Source of the DNA: Psettodes erumei
Taxonomy: Eukaryota; Chordata; Actinopteri; Pleuronectiformes; Psettodidae
NCBI GenBank assembly: GCA_016785225.1
Contig: JAFBJZ010000422.1
Coordinates: 4,394,001-4,458,000, forward strand
DNA: 64,000 bases
Reading direction: 5' to 3'
Shown here in pieces: positions 1 to 11,206 of the stretch. Position 1 is the first letter of the stretch. Each line of letters begins with the position of its first letter. The notes under the pieces are model-generated. The model made no database searches, was not told the origin of the DNA, and saw only the letters and a program-made list of their open reading frames with translations. The position numbers and the translations under genes were made by a program.

Positions 1-1
1 A

Positions 2-88
2 GTGATAGACAATCTGCACCAGCTCCACCTGCAGTATCCAGACATAAAGATCATCTCTGACCCAAAGATGCAGGTAGAAGGCTGGTAA
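2..88 (+). CDS. Possible 3' end of an unidentified coding exon (partial)
   Basis: An open frame runs from the left edge of the window for 28 codons to a TAA at 86-88. It contains the protein-like run QYPDIKIISDPKM. A GT at 74, just after a CAG codon, could instead be a splice donor (CAG|GTAGAA), which would make this an internal exon ending at 73. I do not recognise the family. In human the TNMD locus lies between PCDH19 and TSPAN6, but this peptide does not look like a piece of either one that I can place. The low-repeat, codon-like composition is the only support, and the fragment is short enough to be chance. Confidence 0.3.
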   Translation: MIDNLHQLHLQYPDIKIISDPKMQVEGW

Positions 89-646
89 CAATTCAGGATA
101 GACTGACAAGGCTCACAGGTTTGTTAACAGTGTTATAGCTACATACAGAATGTTCATTGTTTAAGTGTCTGTTATGCAGACTATGGTCCTGTACCCCAGA
201 GGAACAATCATAGACACATTACTTGCACATTTATGATTATCATTTTAGCATACAAAATATATGTAATACTTCAAAGCTTGCACTCTGAAACAGGTACAGA
301 CCTGCAGCTACTGAATACTAAAAAGACTTAGCACTGACACAGCTGTCTAGCTTTAAAAAGTATGTGTAATCAGTTAGCAAATAGCAATGCATGTATCAAA
401 AACATGACTTACACTTATCAACATGCTCAGCAATTTTAAGTCTGCCCTTAAGGCCTCGGCTTCAAAACTGAATAAGGAAAGTTGTCACAAGCAGCTTGCA
501 GACCTGGCAGTCAGGCTCACTCCCAAATCAAAGAGTATTAAAACAAAAAAAAACACAGAAATTCAAACAAAAGTTTTTTGACCAGACAAACAAGGCACGG
601 TGCACACAATATAACCTCCGTAACAAGAACAACCACACAGCAATGA

Positions 647-693
<47 letters not shown>

Positions 694-3600
694 CAGCTAG
701 AGTGAGACAGCTCACCAGCAAGGAGAGAAACCAGCAAGCAAACACAGAGAGAGACATTCAGAGGGTGTGTTTTACTCACACTGTTTGATGTTTCTTTCTT
801 TCATGGAGGTGAAGTGGCACTGTTGAAGCCATACTGCTGTTATTCCGTTGCACCTGTTGCTGTTGGCTTGCTGTCTCATCTCCTCTCTGCCTCCCGACAC
901 TAATGAAATAGCCACAGCGATGACATAAGAAGTTATCATTCATTATGTTTACTGATTTTATTGAAGCAACAGTGAATATGTAGATAAATATCAAAATATA
1001 CAAAGTAGTTACTTGCCCTGCAGAGTGGTCCATTTCAGAAATATACGTTTCATTATTGGATGTAAATTTTGTCCCATTAATTTGCAATCATCATTTTAAT
1101 GTTTAAGGTAATGTAAACATGAAACTACTTTTAACTACCTTATATAGGGTAATACATACATTTATTTTATTTATTTGTTTATCATTAATTTGTTCAGTAA
1201 CTGCTTAAAAACAAAACTGTCACTTGACCCCCACCCCCACTATGCAGCAACTTATCATGAACCAAACACTTTTTTCCTTGGTTTTAGTGCTTGGTAACCA
1301 TTGCTATATGAAAGTGATTTCCTATTTGCAAGGTGCGGTGCCCATTACTTGGACATAACTGTGTCTCTGCGTTATCTAGTTGGTGCCAGCGTGGCACAGT
1401 TGTGACAGGGATGAATGCAGTACAGCCATCAACATTCTGTCTTCTGCAAATAAAGAGTCTTTTTGTCATTGAGTGCAGCCTCTCTCCTGTCAGTTTTTTT
1501 TTTTAACGCCCACAGTTAATAGCCTTGTTCATGTATGCTTTTGTGTTTTAACATGTCTTATGTCCACATGGAAATGTCAGAGTTATGAAGGGCACCTATA
1601 GGACACTTGTCACAGAAGCAGTCGGCTGTGGGTGCAATATTATTACTCAGAATATCTTGCTGCCTGAATACAACATAAGAGAATTTTTTGGAGAATTTTG
1701 TTGATGAAAATTTTCTTTTTTTGTGTGTTTTTTGAGTTTTGGGTTAGAAGTGCCTTGAGAGACATCAAATGTTTTCAAAATATCAGATGGGATTGGTTAT
1801 CTTAATGGCCTAGTCAGCTGAGACTGTCTAATGTCTGGATTGTGATTTTATGTTCAGGTTTTAACAACAAAGAAAATATTAGCAGCATACTATATATAGA
1901 GGCCTCATGACTGCTTCATCTTTTAGGGCACTCTAGGTAAATCACTTGAAATTATAAAAATGTAAATCATGTCCACATTTCTCAGCAGCTGGTATCTTTG
2001 AGTCAACATATAACTGATGTGAGGTCAGTCACAGAACGATTTAGTGTGAGGGTAAGCACAGTAAATGATAATCATTGAGTTAGTGGCAGCTTTACGGTGT
2101 AAGACATAAAATATGACAGAATGACAAACACTAGCTGGTATTATCATACTGTGAAATCCAGAGATGCTGATAAGTGATTTACTCAAAACTGTTCCACAAT
2201 GTGTGCTTGTGTCCCACCCCAAAATCGCTGCACTGGATTTTGCATCTAAATGAGGAAAACTACGTCTTACACTACGTGAAATGATTTAAGCTTTCATCTG
2301 TGTAGTCAGTGTGAATTTAACCTCTGAAAAGACCTTGCTTAATGTTTTATACCAGATAAGTAGCATTAGCTTGACACAGCTTAAGAGTTCAGACCGATGC
2401 ATGTTATTGGAAATCAGTTTCAAGATGATAGGGGCTGAGAGGGAATATAGGGATACTGTATATCTTATCTGTGAACCTCGGGTGTTTAATGGGCTGCCTA
2501 TAGGATTATCGCTAGCCTCAGCAGATGTTCATTTCCAAAACATATGTCAAGGCTTAAGCCTGGTGTAAACTCTACCAGTGGACAGAGTTTATCAGTTTTG
2601 GAGCAGGCTCCATATTTACAGCCCCCGAGCAGCTAAGCTGAATGTGTCAGTTGCACAGGCTTCTCCAAACAACTGCCCCATCACCTTGACAAGACTATGG
2701 CATGAACTGGTGAGGGCATGCTTCATATTACTATGAATTATTTCTGTATTTGAAGAAACAAGTCTGGCTCGTTCTACTGATTTTAAGCTAATGTAATATA
2801 TGATTCAAGAGTTCAACATGAAGAAGATTCAACCAGACTCCCATCTGATTGCACTACATTGAAAGGTTAAAAATGCCTCATACCAATGACTATTGCATTT
2901 CAGAGATTGCTAAAACCCTGTTTCACATTTTTTCACCACAGAGGCCGGCCACCTCAGTTTCATTAAAAGAGTGGTTGTGACTTTTCCATGAAAACCCATT
3001 TGTGATTCCACAAATAGCCCCCCTTTTATGAAGCGCAGACATGCTGCTTCTACTCAGAACAGCTAAATGTTATGTGGAACCTTTAACAATCCCTCAGATA
3101 AATAGTCTCTCTCTTTCTCTCTCTCAGCTAAATAAATGTGTCTCCATGATGTTCCACAAGAGTTCCACCAGCTATAGAAATAATGGCCTGAAATCACCAG
3201 ATGTACTATATGAGTTATACAGAGGTCACCATCTAAACAGTAAGAGCATTTGCAAGTTAATTGCATCTTCAATAATATTACATCAAAAATCACGCACAAC
3301 ACTGGATCAGGCAAATTCACGATCATGTTGTTAGAGCTACAGCTCAGGAGAACTCATGCAAGCCAGGGCTAATGGGTCGAATGAGACACCTCTATGAGGA
3401 AAATTGATAGGGAAACATCCCTTTCTCTGTCTGCTACACATTAACAGTTTGAACTCTCAAGTGGCCCTAGGTTCATGGACTTCAGTCATCAATTTTGCTG
3501 ACAACTGCACTGAAAGGCAACATAATGAAGTATTTTTTCAGCCCAAATTTTTCCATTTGTGTTTGCAGTTACTGTAAATGTTGCTGTTGTATTTTACCTT

Positions 3601-3765
3601 TGGATCATACTCCAATGATGCCAATACTGCAACAAATTTTATTATTTAATGCACTTCCATTCAATATAATTCATACTATGGCCATGTTAAACCCTCAGAC
3701 GGCTTCAAGGATATCTTTACAATAACTGCACAGCTATGACAAGATGACTTCATCAGTATTTCACA
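89..3765. other. Non-coding stretch, no gene seen
   Basis: The sequence is AT-rich and stop-dense in all frames, apart from short unrelated open frames. It holds a CA microsatellite at 648-691 and short homopolymer runs. No splice-bounded, protein-like segment was recognised. It is presumably intergenic DNA upstream of the tenomodulin locus, or an intron if the segment at 2-73 is an internal exon. Confidence 0.5.
648..691. repeat. (CA)n microsatellite
   Basis: An uninterrupted CA/AC dinucleotide tract of about 22 units. It generates spurious Thr-His and Val-Cys open frames on the two strands. Tracts of this length are usually polymorphic. Confidence 0.97.
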
Positions 3766-3769
3766 TTAA

Positions 3770-4000
3770 CCCTGTAAAGCCCAAACCATTAAATAATGGA
3801 CAGAAAATTTCAATTCTTTGAACTTGGAGCCTTTATTGGCCCCTCTGAACAAACAAACAAAAAAAATTTAAATATAATTTTCCATATATGAGTTTCAATT
3901 TGTATCATATTTGGTTTTTCAGGGGAAAAAATAATCACACTGCTCATGTGGAGGGCTGAAAAATCATGTATCAAATATGATACGTTATGGCATTATAGGG
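3770..4000. mobile_element. piggyBac-type MITE with TTAA target duplication
   Basis: A 231-bp segment is flanked on both sides by TTAA (3766-3769 and 4001-4004). It begins CCCTGTAAAGCCCAAA and ends with the inverse of CCCTATAATGCCATAA, so the terminal inverted repeats agree at about 12 of 16 positions. TTAA duplication with CCC...GGG termini is the hallmark of the piggyBac superfamily. The element has no open frame and is AT-rich. Inside, TCATATTTGGTTTTTC (from about 3907) is inversely related to GAAAAATCATGTATCAAATA (from about 3957), which gives extra hairpin potential. It is therefore a non-autonomous element. Confidence 0.68.
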
Positions 4001-4004
4001 TTAA

Positions 4005-7000
4005 TGAATACAACCATTACGGAATACACACACATATGCACACATTTTGACTCTTAAAAGGTCACTGCTTCTTTTATTGTATTAGTCCAAAAAACAAGGA
4101 CTCTCCTCTGCTGCAAAACTTGCTGTGTCTGCAGACGCTCCCATTGCAAAGAGCACTGTTGACAGACTGAGCTGAAACTGTCTCCTGACGAGCACAACTT
4201 GTGCTGTATGGAAACTAACTTGCTTTCTTAGACAAGTGTCTTCCACCTTCATTTTGCATCATTCTATGTTTTTTTTTTTACCTGATTTGTGGTGAGTCAT
4301 GTCTGTGACAGTTACACCATCACTGAGGTACTCAAGCTCAAAGTCAAGTTAGGAGCTGGCTGTCTAAGTTAGCAAGCCAGTGGCATCTGGAGAGTATACA
4401 GCATGCACAAATTCAAGGTTGCAAAATATCTATTGTTTTGGTTTACAGCAAGGCTATAAACAAAGGTCCATCAGCATCGATATTATATATTTTTTCTTAT
4501 TGTCGACAAAGTCTGTGATTACTGTCCCAAACCAACAATAACATCATTTTACTAACAGGTATTGTCTATACAGCCAATACCTGTTACAACTTATTCCTCT
4601 ATACTAGAGACTATTGTTGTCCATAAACTATTAAAAAGACATCAGAGAGCCACACTGTTGCACTTGGCAATGGTTTCCTTCATTACATGGACACTGTCCT
4701 GCTGATCCAAATACTTACCAGTGAAAATAGCCCACAACAAATGCACTTTTTACCTCTGTTTGAAAAACATTTACTGAGCTTTTTTTATGGGCACTATATG
4801 TTAGGGAGTCAATTTTAAAGATTTAGGTCTTCAGCAGGAATCACTGGGCTTGGGACTGAGAAACACGGACATAAGATATTAAGAGATGAAATAAGGGTCT
4901 GTTGGTTTTGGACTTTTCATGAGATTTGTTCACAAAAACAAAACTATAAAAACTATTAACTTTTTGTTAAAGATTCATCTGAAAAATACTTGTGTTCTGA
5001 CATATTAAATGGAATTTAAACTGTTGACTCCTTCCAATATTTGGGGGCATTTGTACATGTCTGAATTGTAACTGAAAAAACAATTTCTAAGTATGTCATA
5101 AAATTGACAGCTTGACTGTCAGACAGATAAATCTTACCGATAAAACAAATCTTAGGAGAGTGATTCAGAAGCCCATTGGGAAGTATGAGTCAGGTCAGTT
5201 TCAGTACAGAAACTCTGAGAAGGAAGTGGAGGGAACTGAGGTTGTCAAGGCCAATGTAAAGAGATCCCTGTGGGCATTGAGAAGATTAAAAAGTCAATAA
5301 TGCCAGTATGATCACATAAGATGTAAGTGTTTTGTCCAACAGAGTTGATAGTGTCACAGTACTGGTCCCAGATAAAGAACAGCATATATTTTTCAGTAAC
5401 TTGATTTTTTTGATAGTTTTATTACAGTGCTTTATCTTGCAGATTTTCCTGTTTCAATCTTTCTGTCACCAAAGTGCATATATCTATGTTTCTCACATGA
5501 AAAAAATTCCACTTTTAAAAGATTCTCAGTTGATTTTTTTTCCCTGTGCACCGCTGAGGCACACTGGGCCACAGGTTTTCATTCTCACTAAATGCCACCC
5601 CACCTGACTTCACTAATTAGCAACTGCTTGACAGAAGGTGTTTCACAGGAAATACTCAGGCATGAACCACCATTATTTTTAAGATGTTTCTTTTAATTGG
5701 CCCATAAGTTTTTAATACCATCAAAGGTGATAGGAATAAATGGATGACCTTCTCTCTGTGTCTCATGGGCTCAGTTAAATATATAAAATACCCAACTGGA
5801 AATCGCAATCTAAGAATTCAATATGAGAAGCTGATCATACCCATGGCTAAAGGTGATGTTGGCATAACTTGAAGCCTCACTTCTGTGATTAGAACTTACA
5901 ATGAGAAAACCAGGATATTTTCCAGGTTTAAATTCCATTTAAAGTTATATTTATCGGGGGTGAGGGGACTGCCAAAGGATGTCTGAGTAGCAAGGGACTT
6001 CCTCCATCACCCCTTGAAGAGAAGCCTTTGAATGTGGCTGTCAGTGGTGCATGAAGACCATAACACCTGCTGGGTTAACAAAGAAGAATTTATAGTTTCA
6101 TTTGCAATTTTTTTTCAATGGTTTATTCATAATTCTAGAGACTAAGAGAAGGACTGAAATGATAATAAAATCTAAAATATAAATGATGTTCTACTTTTAC
6201 CCACATCCAGTTTTGATTACTTTAGCAGATCAATGGTGGTTATCCACTGGGATCTCACAGACTAATGCTCATGATGGTAATTTCAGTAGGTGCAGTGGAT
6301 GGCTGAAATGAGTGTTGCTCTGTTCATACTAATGATGTATTGCTTCTGTTACTTTTCTTCATGTACTGTATTATCTTTGTTCTTGAATCTCAATGTGATT
6401 TACAGGTCTGACTTAAGTAAGGACAGAAAGGCATACAGAAAAAAGAAAATATCTTGTACATGCTGTTGCTGCTCAGTGCCAGCCGCTGTTCAGAGCCAAT
6501 CAGCAAGTATAGCTTGATGATTACTCAAATCCACAGAAGTGTGGAATTGGACCCATTGGAGTGTCCTTTCAATCGACTCAGTGCTTCTTATAGTGTCAGG
6601 GTAAAATTGAACTACTCCAAGGCTAATTATGTAACATCTCAGAGTGCCTGCACCCAAGAGTTATGCAGAGAATTGAATGTTACAATGGACAAAGACACAT
6701 AATGACAATCAAGTCCAGAGTGAAAAAGTAAAGAGGAGCTGCTTTCAAATTCAAATTAAAGTGAGCTCTTGAGGAAGCTGAGGACCTTCATATGAGCCCT
6801 TTTAACTATACGTTCTATTAAAACTGCATTAGCAAATGAAAATCTTTCATCATGGTTTATTGTTTATAAAATACAGTATACCTACAAATCAATTCTGAAT
6901 TTTTTTTTTTTAGAAAGAGAGGGCACGGAACGGTATCCATTGTGACCTTCAATACATATTCATTTCAGCATGTTGGGTGCCTAAGATTACACAGTATTTT

Positions 7001-7260
7001 GTGGTTTGTATTTAAGGATAGGACTTAACCTTCTGCTTGAGGAACACAGCAAAGAAATCTGATTATCTGGCATGAGTGCTCAAAGGTAAACGGGAAACAA
7101 GTAGAAAGGAAACAAAATAGAGGAGCATTGCGTTTGAGTCTGTTTTTGCATTGAGTCAAAAACAGTGAACTAAGAAAACAATGGAAAGGCACTTGAACAA
7201 AGACAACATCAGCCATATGACAAATTAGAAAAATAAATATAAGTTGTACAAGATGTTTCA
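4005..7260. other. Non-coding stretch with one dispersed repeat copy
   Basis: Apart from the repeat at about 4545-4690, I see no supported gene. Short open frames at 5112-5300, 5332-5607 and 6290-6702 have no recognisable domain and lack convincing splice borders. Several T-runs are present. Confidence 0.45.
4545..4690 (+). repeat. Dispersed repeat, copy A
   Basis: Similar along its length to 9025-9170. Shared blocks in the same order include CTTATTC, ATTGTTGTCCA, CTATTAAA, GCCACACTGTTGCA (ACCACACTGTTGCA in copy B) and TCCATTA/TTCATTA. Copies are diverged with small indels. No open frame is seen. It is probably an old non-autonomous transposon family. Confidence 0.6.
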
Positions 7261-7350
7261 GCTTCTTTCTAAGATTTGAAAGAGAGAGGGAGACAGCTGG
7301 AGCTGGAGCTGGAGCTGAAGCTCGCTCTCGCGCCTCAAATCTTAGAAATA
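7261..7350. repeat. Imperfect palindrome around a (GGAGCT)n array
   Basis: Left-arm TTTCTAAGATTTGA (about 7267-7280) is perfectly inverted as TCAAATCTTAGAAA (about 7334-7347). Pairing continues inward through GA-rich and CT-rich sequence to a loop made of three to four GGAGCT units (about 7296-7318). The result is a hairpin of roughly 90 nt. Because of the symmetry, both strands carry low-complexity open frames (Leu-Glu and Ala-Pro repeats) that are not genes. Confidence 0.75.
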
Positions 7351-7824
7351 AGAAATAGACCACTTTTTTCCCTATTGGACTACATTAAAGTAAAATCTGT
7401 AAAAAGTCATATGCTTAGAATAAGGTATAAGTTCATATTGCTATTGTACAGAACTCCATTCTGTGCATGGACAAACTGTGTCGGCACTCTACTCTTTCCT
7501 TTGTGCTGTCATACATTGAAAAAAATCTGTACGAGAGCAGAACAGCAGAGCACATCAAACCCAGCTAATAACAATAATGCCAGTTGGCTAAAAAGCACAC
7601 AATTATTTTCATTATAATATCTGAGAGTACAAAGGCATGGGGTTCACTGAAATCTGCATGCACCTCTCCATTTATGTATCAACTGCCCTGCAGTGTAATG
7701 GTCCGACAATCTGTTCTAATGAATCCCACTCTGAAAGGGTTAAATAGCTGCTTGATATATAATTCTGATCTAAAATAGTAGTTTGTACATGGTTTAATAT
7801 TCTTGCAAAATATTAAAACAGACA

Positions 7825-7861
<37 letters not shown>

Positions 7862-7863
7862 CA
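7825..7863. repeat. (CA)n microsatellite
   Basis: About 18 CA units preceded by GACAGACA. The minus-strand open frame across it (poly Val-Cys) is an artefact of the repeat. Confidence 0.96.
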
Positions 7864-10412
7864 TATACTGCTAGTTGCTAAGCAATATGCTGCAGTCATT
7901 ACTGCACACGAAGATAGTGCTGTGTTCCTAGCCCCAATAATGAGTATAGGACTTTCATGCTATTCCCAATTGTAATTTCTAATTTCAATTCTAATTTCTG
8001 GAACAGATTGGTTGTACAGCATATTTGCATCATCTTAAAATTAATGTCTTATAGGTAAAATGACTTTGCGTTTCACCTGTGGGTATTTTTCTTCAAAACT
8101 CCAGTGGTCAATTCATTTTTACCAGCATATGCTCCATTTACCCTCTCAAAAGGAATGCAGCAATATACTGACTGGCATTTCTATAGACTGATATTATATT
8201 TGCCTTCTCTGCTTGGCCAATATATTATTAACGCTTGTTTCCCAGAAGACCACTCTGGCCACAAGGTTTCTATGGTAACCACCATTGTACCAATACCTGT
8301 TATGAGTTCTGTAGATGTCACATCCTAATTACTTTCAGAGAACAAATTCTTATTTCAAATATGTCCAGCTTTTTATTTCTAATTATAATAGGGGAAGGAA
8401 AAAGGTGCAATCTGTCAGAGGTAGGCTGTAAGTATCCCAAACCAGAGTGTGCCCTGTGCTTCTGCTCAGAAATGAGATGGGGAGTGATGCAACTAGAAAG
8501 AAACTTCTCAGGATAACAAGTGTTGAGCTTTAAGCTAGCCTTCAGATAGTCAATGTTACATGAAGGATCGTAGTAAAGATGTGGCAAAGATGTCATGTGT
8601 CCTGTGCCACAACCTCATGAAAGGAGGCTAGGTCTTCTCCACTTCAGTTTATAGAGCTTCTGCTAACTATAAAACTCAGCTGCACTTGGGAGAAAATATT
8701 TTCTTATCCTAGTCACACCCAGCATGACCCAGAAAGACAGATGGATGGTCATGATTGATTTCACTTGCACCTGTTCCATATTCAAGGAGCTTTTTCCACT
8801 GAAAAATAAGTGCATACATACAAATCACATTAGACATTTAGATATATAAAACTGATCAGCGGGTTAATGTATTCATGTTTTACATTTGTCAAGTAACATT
8901 AATATTAATATTTTCTTATTGAGAACAATAAGGATGTCAGGGTAGTTAAAAGATAAAGCTGGTGATCGTCTGTATTTTCGGATTTTCAAGAAAGTCCACG
9001 AAAAGACCAAAAAATAATACACTGCTTCTGCTAACATAGGCTGACTGTATAACCAAAGCCTGACACAGCTTATTCATCTGTACCATAGAGATGCATTGTT
9101 GTCCAAAACCTATTAAATATTCATGAATGAACCACACTGTTGCAGTGGATGACATGTAACTCCATTATGATGAACATGGGCAATGTATTTTAATTTGAGT
9201 CAATTCAGATACATGACACGGAATATTAACTATAGAGCACTGAATCCACAAAGAAAATTAGTTCCTAGCAAATGCAGCAAATCAACTCCTGTTGAGTAAT
9301 ATATGCTAAAAAACTACAATGGCCAGATGTTTCATGAACATGTTTAGCATTTCTTCAAATTGAAAATACTATATACATCTGTGACCAGTTTTTTTTTTTT
9401 TAGATTTATAACTTTAGTAGATATACATGGGCATGCAGCTGTGTACTACTGACTGGGGAGCTGGAAGGCATTGAGAGGTAATTGAACAAGTTATTGCTTT
9501 CAGTTTATTGCCAAACTAAAATGTAGACTATTGCCAAGTTAATGCTTTAGGATGCATACCGTCTAACCTCATTGTCCCCATATTGATTTTGACTGGGAAC
9601 TATTGTGGCATGTTACACCCATCTTGTCCTCCAAATAATGCCTGACTGTTTATCTACTGTACAGTACTGTATGACTGTGAATAATGTGAATTCCCTATTA
9701 CAGAATCTAAAATATCTACAAAAAACAAAATGTACAACATTTAATGAAAATTCAGCCTCATATCAGACAATAAGATCAGCTCAGTGTTTCGAGAGCCTGA
9801 AAATATAATTATATCAATAAAATTTAATCAGCTTCACCCTCAGATGTGTTGAGACCAAATATATTTCTGTAGTAGTAATTTCCCATGTCAAATGTTGTAT
9901 CCTTTATCCATAACAGCAGAGTTCACAACTCTCCACGTTTTTATGTCAGCATGGCAGACCAATGGTTCAGACCTCCTCTGAGTATCAAGTTGGCCAACAC
10001 CGAGCTACAAAGTTCTCCTGAAATTTGCTGACTGTGCTGAACTCTGTAATGACTATTTTGTTGGGCTTCATAGTGTGAGGGCTTGTATGCTGGCCTGTCC
10101 CATTGGATGTCGGCTCTGACTGGGTCTCAACTGTGCACAGAAATTGCATTATGGACTCAGAGGCTGTTCTGCCGTAATACCGGTGTCATGACAAACAGGC
10201 AGAGCTGCCAATCTCACCATCAGAGCACATTTTTCAATTAAGATTTTCATGACAGTGTAGCAGTTGTTCCTCATAGTGTTCAGCCACGTGTTTATTCACT
10301 CATTAATTCCTCCAGAATGTGAAAAATTAGTTAAAATCTTCTAATTAAACAGACTCCATGCTCATCTCAACTGTTGACATTTGCAGGTGTTTGCATGTTG
10401 GTTTACAAGTTC
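7864..10412. other. Non-coding stretch with one dispersed repeat copy
   Basis: Nothing gene-like apart from dispersed repeat copy B at about 9025-9170. The open frames at 8104-8596 overlap each other on both strands and have no recognisable domain. Confidence 0.45.
9025..9170 (+). repeat. Dispersed repeat, copy B
   Basis: Second copy of the family at 4545-4690, in the same orientation, sharing ACAGCTTATTC (ACAACTTATTC in copy A), GCATTGTTGTCCA (CTATTGTTGTCCA in copy A), ACCACACTGTTGCA and CTCCATTA. Divergence suggests an old insertion. Confidence 0.6.
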
Positions 10413-10790
10413 TCAATGTAAAGTTTGTTTCAGAGCTGAGATCAAACTGAGATCCAGCCTGATGATGGAGTGATATATCCTGTCCCTCCTCCGCCAGGTG
10501 CTGACGTACGACGCAGCTGTCTCTGCAGCTGGGCCTCGGCAGTTGTAATAAAGGAAGACAACACTGCCGCTGTGTGCTTTAATGTTCTTATAAAATAGAA
10601 AGTCAATCACATAAACAACCATAGCTATTTAGACTATCTAAATGCATTGATAACACCTACTCCACACAGACAAATAGTGAGGGTGGCATTAACGTATAGC
10701 TACAAGCATTTCTAAAAAAGCAGTGGTAGCTGGGTTATTTTGAAATTCTCTCATTTATTTGGGCGATGTGTTTTCCTCCTCCTCTGCCAG

Positions 10791-10879
10791 GATTCAAGGC
10801 TGACGCTCACAGATACCAGACGCCCTCTCAGCCTCTACAATCTGCAGCCTGTGTACGATAACAAGCAGCTAATGCATAG
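10791..10879 (+). CDS. Exon-like segment of unknown gene
   Basis: A strong splice acceptor (TTTTCCTCCTCCTCTGCCAG) precedes an 89-bp segment open in frame 1, with the protein-like run RPLSLYNLQPVYDNKQL. A possible donor (TAG|GTGTGA) follows at 10880. CpG and GC content are higher than in the surroundings. In a second frame it would read FKADAHRYQTPSQP and stop at about 10859, so a terminal exon is also possible. No family is recognised. It could belong to the same gene as the segment at 2-73 (both would be phase 0), but that is speculation. Confidence 0.25.
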
Positions 10880-11160
10880 GTGTGACAGCCACACTTTAAT
10901 CAGCATGTTTCACTCCACACTTGGTGCACGTGCAGTACAAGAAGTACTGACATTTTCAGTAGTCTATTTAAAAATACACTACTGTATGTGTATTTATAAC
11001 CACATACCACCATATTAGCTTTTTCCTTTGAGAGCCTTCCCCTAAAATTACAGAAGTAACTACTGCCCCTAAAAACCTGTCACTACTATGTTAATCATGC
11101 GTCATGCATTACTAATCACAATCATTGTTATAGGCAATAATCCAACTATAAATTGAGAAA

Positions 11161-11206
11161 CCTGCCTGCCTGCCTGCCTGCCTATCTGTCTGTCTACCTG
11201 CCTGAC
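11161..11206. repeat. (CCTG)n tetranucleotide repeat
   Basis: About six CCTG/TGCC units grade into CTGT/CTAC variants. Tetranucleotide tracts of this type are length-variable. Confidence 0.92.

Noticed and set aside
496..779. Open frames on both strands over the first CA repeat
   Set aside because: Thr-His and Val-Cys runs are direct translations of the microsatellite.
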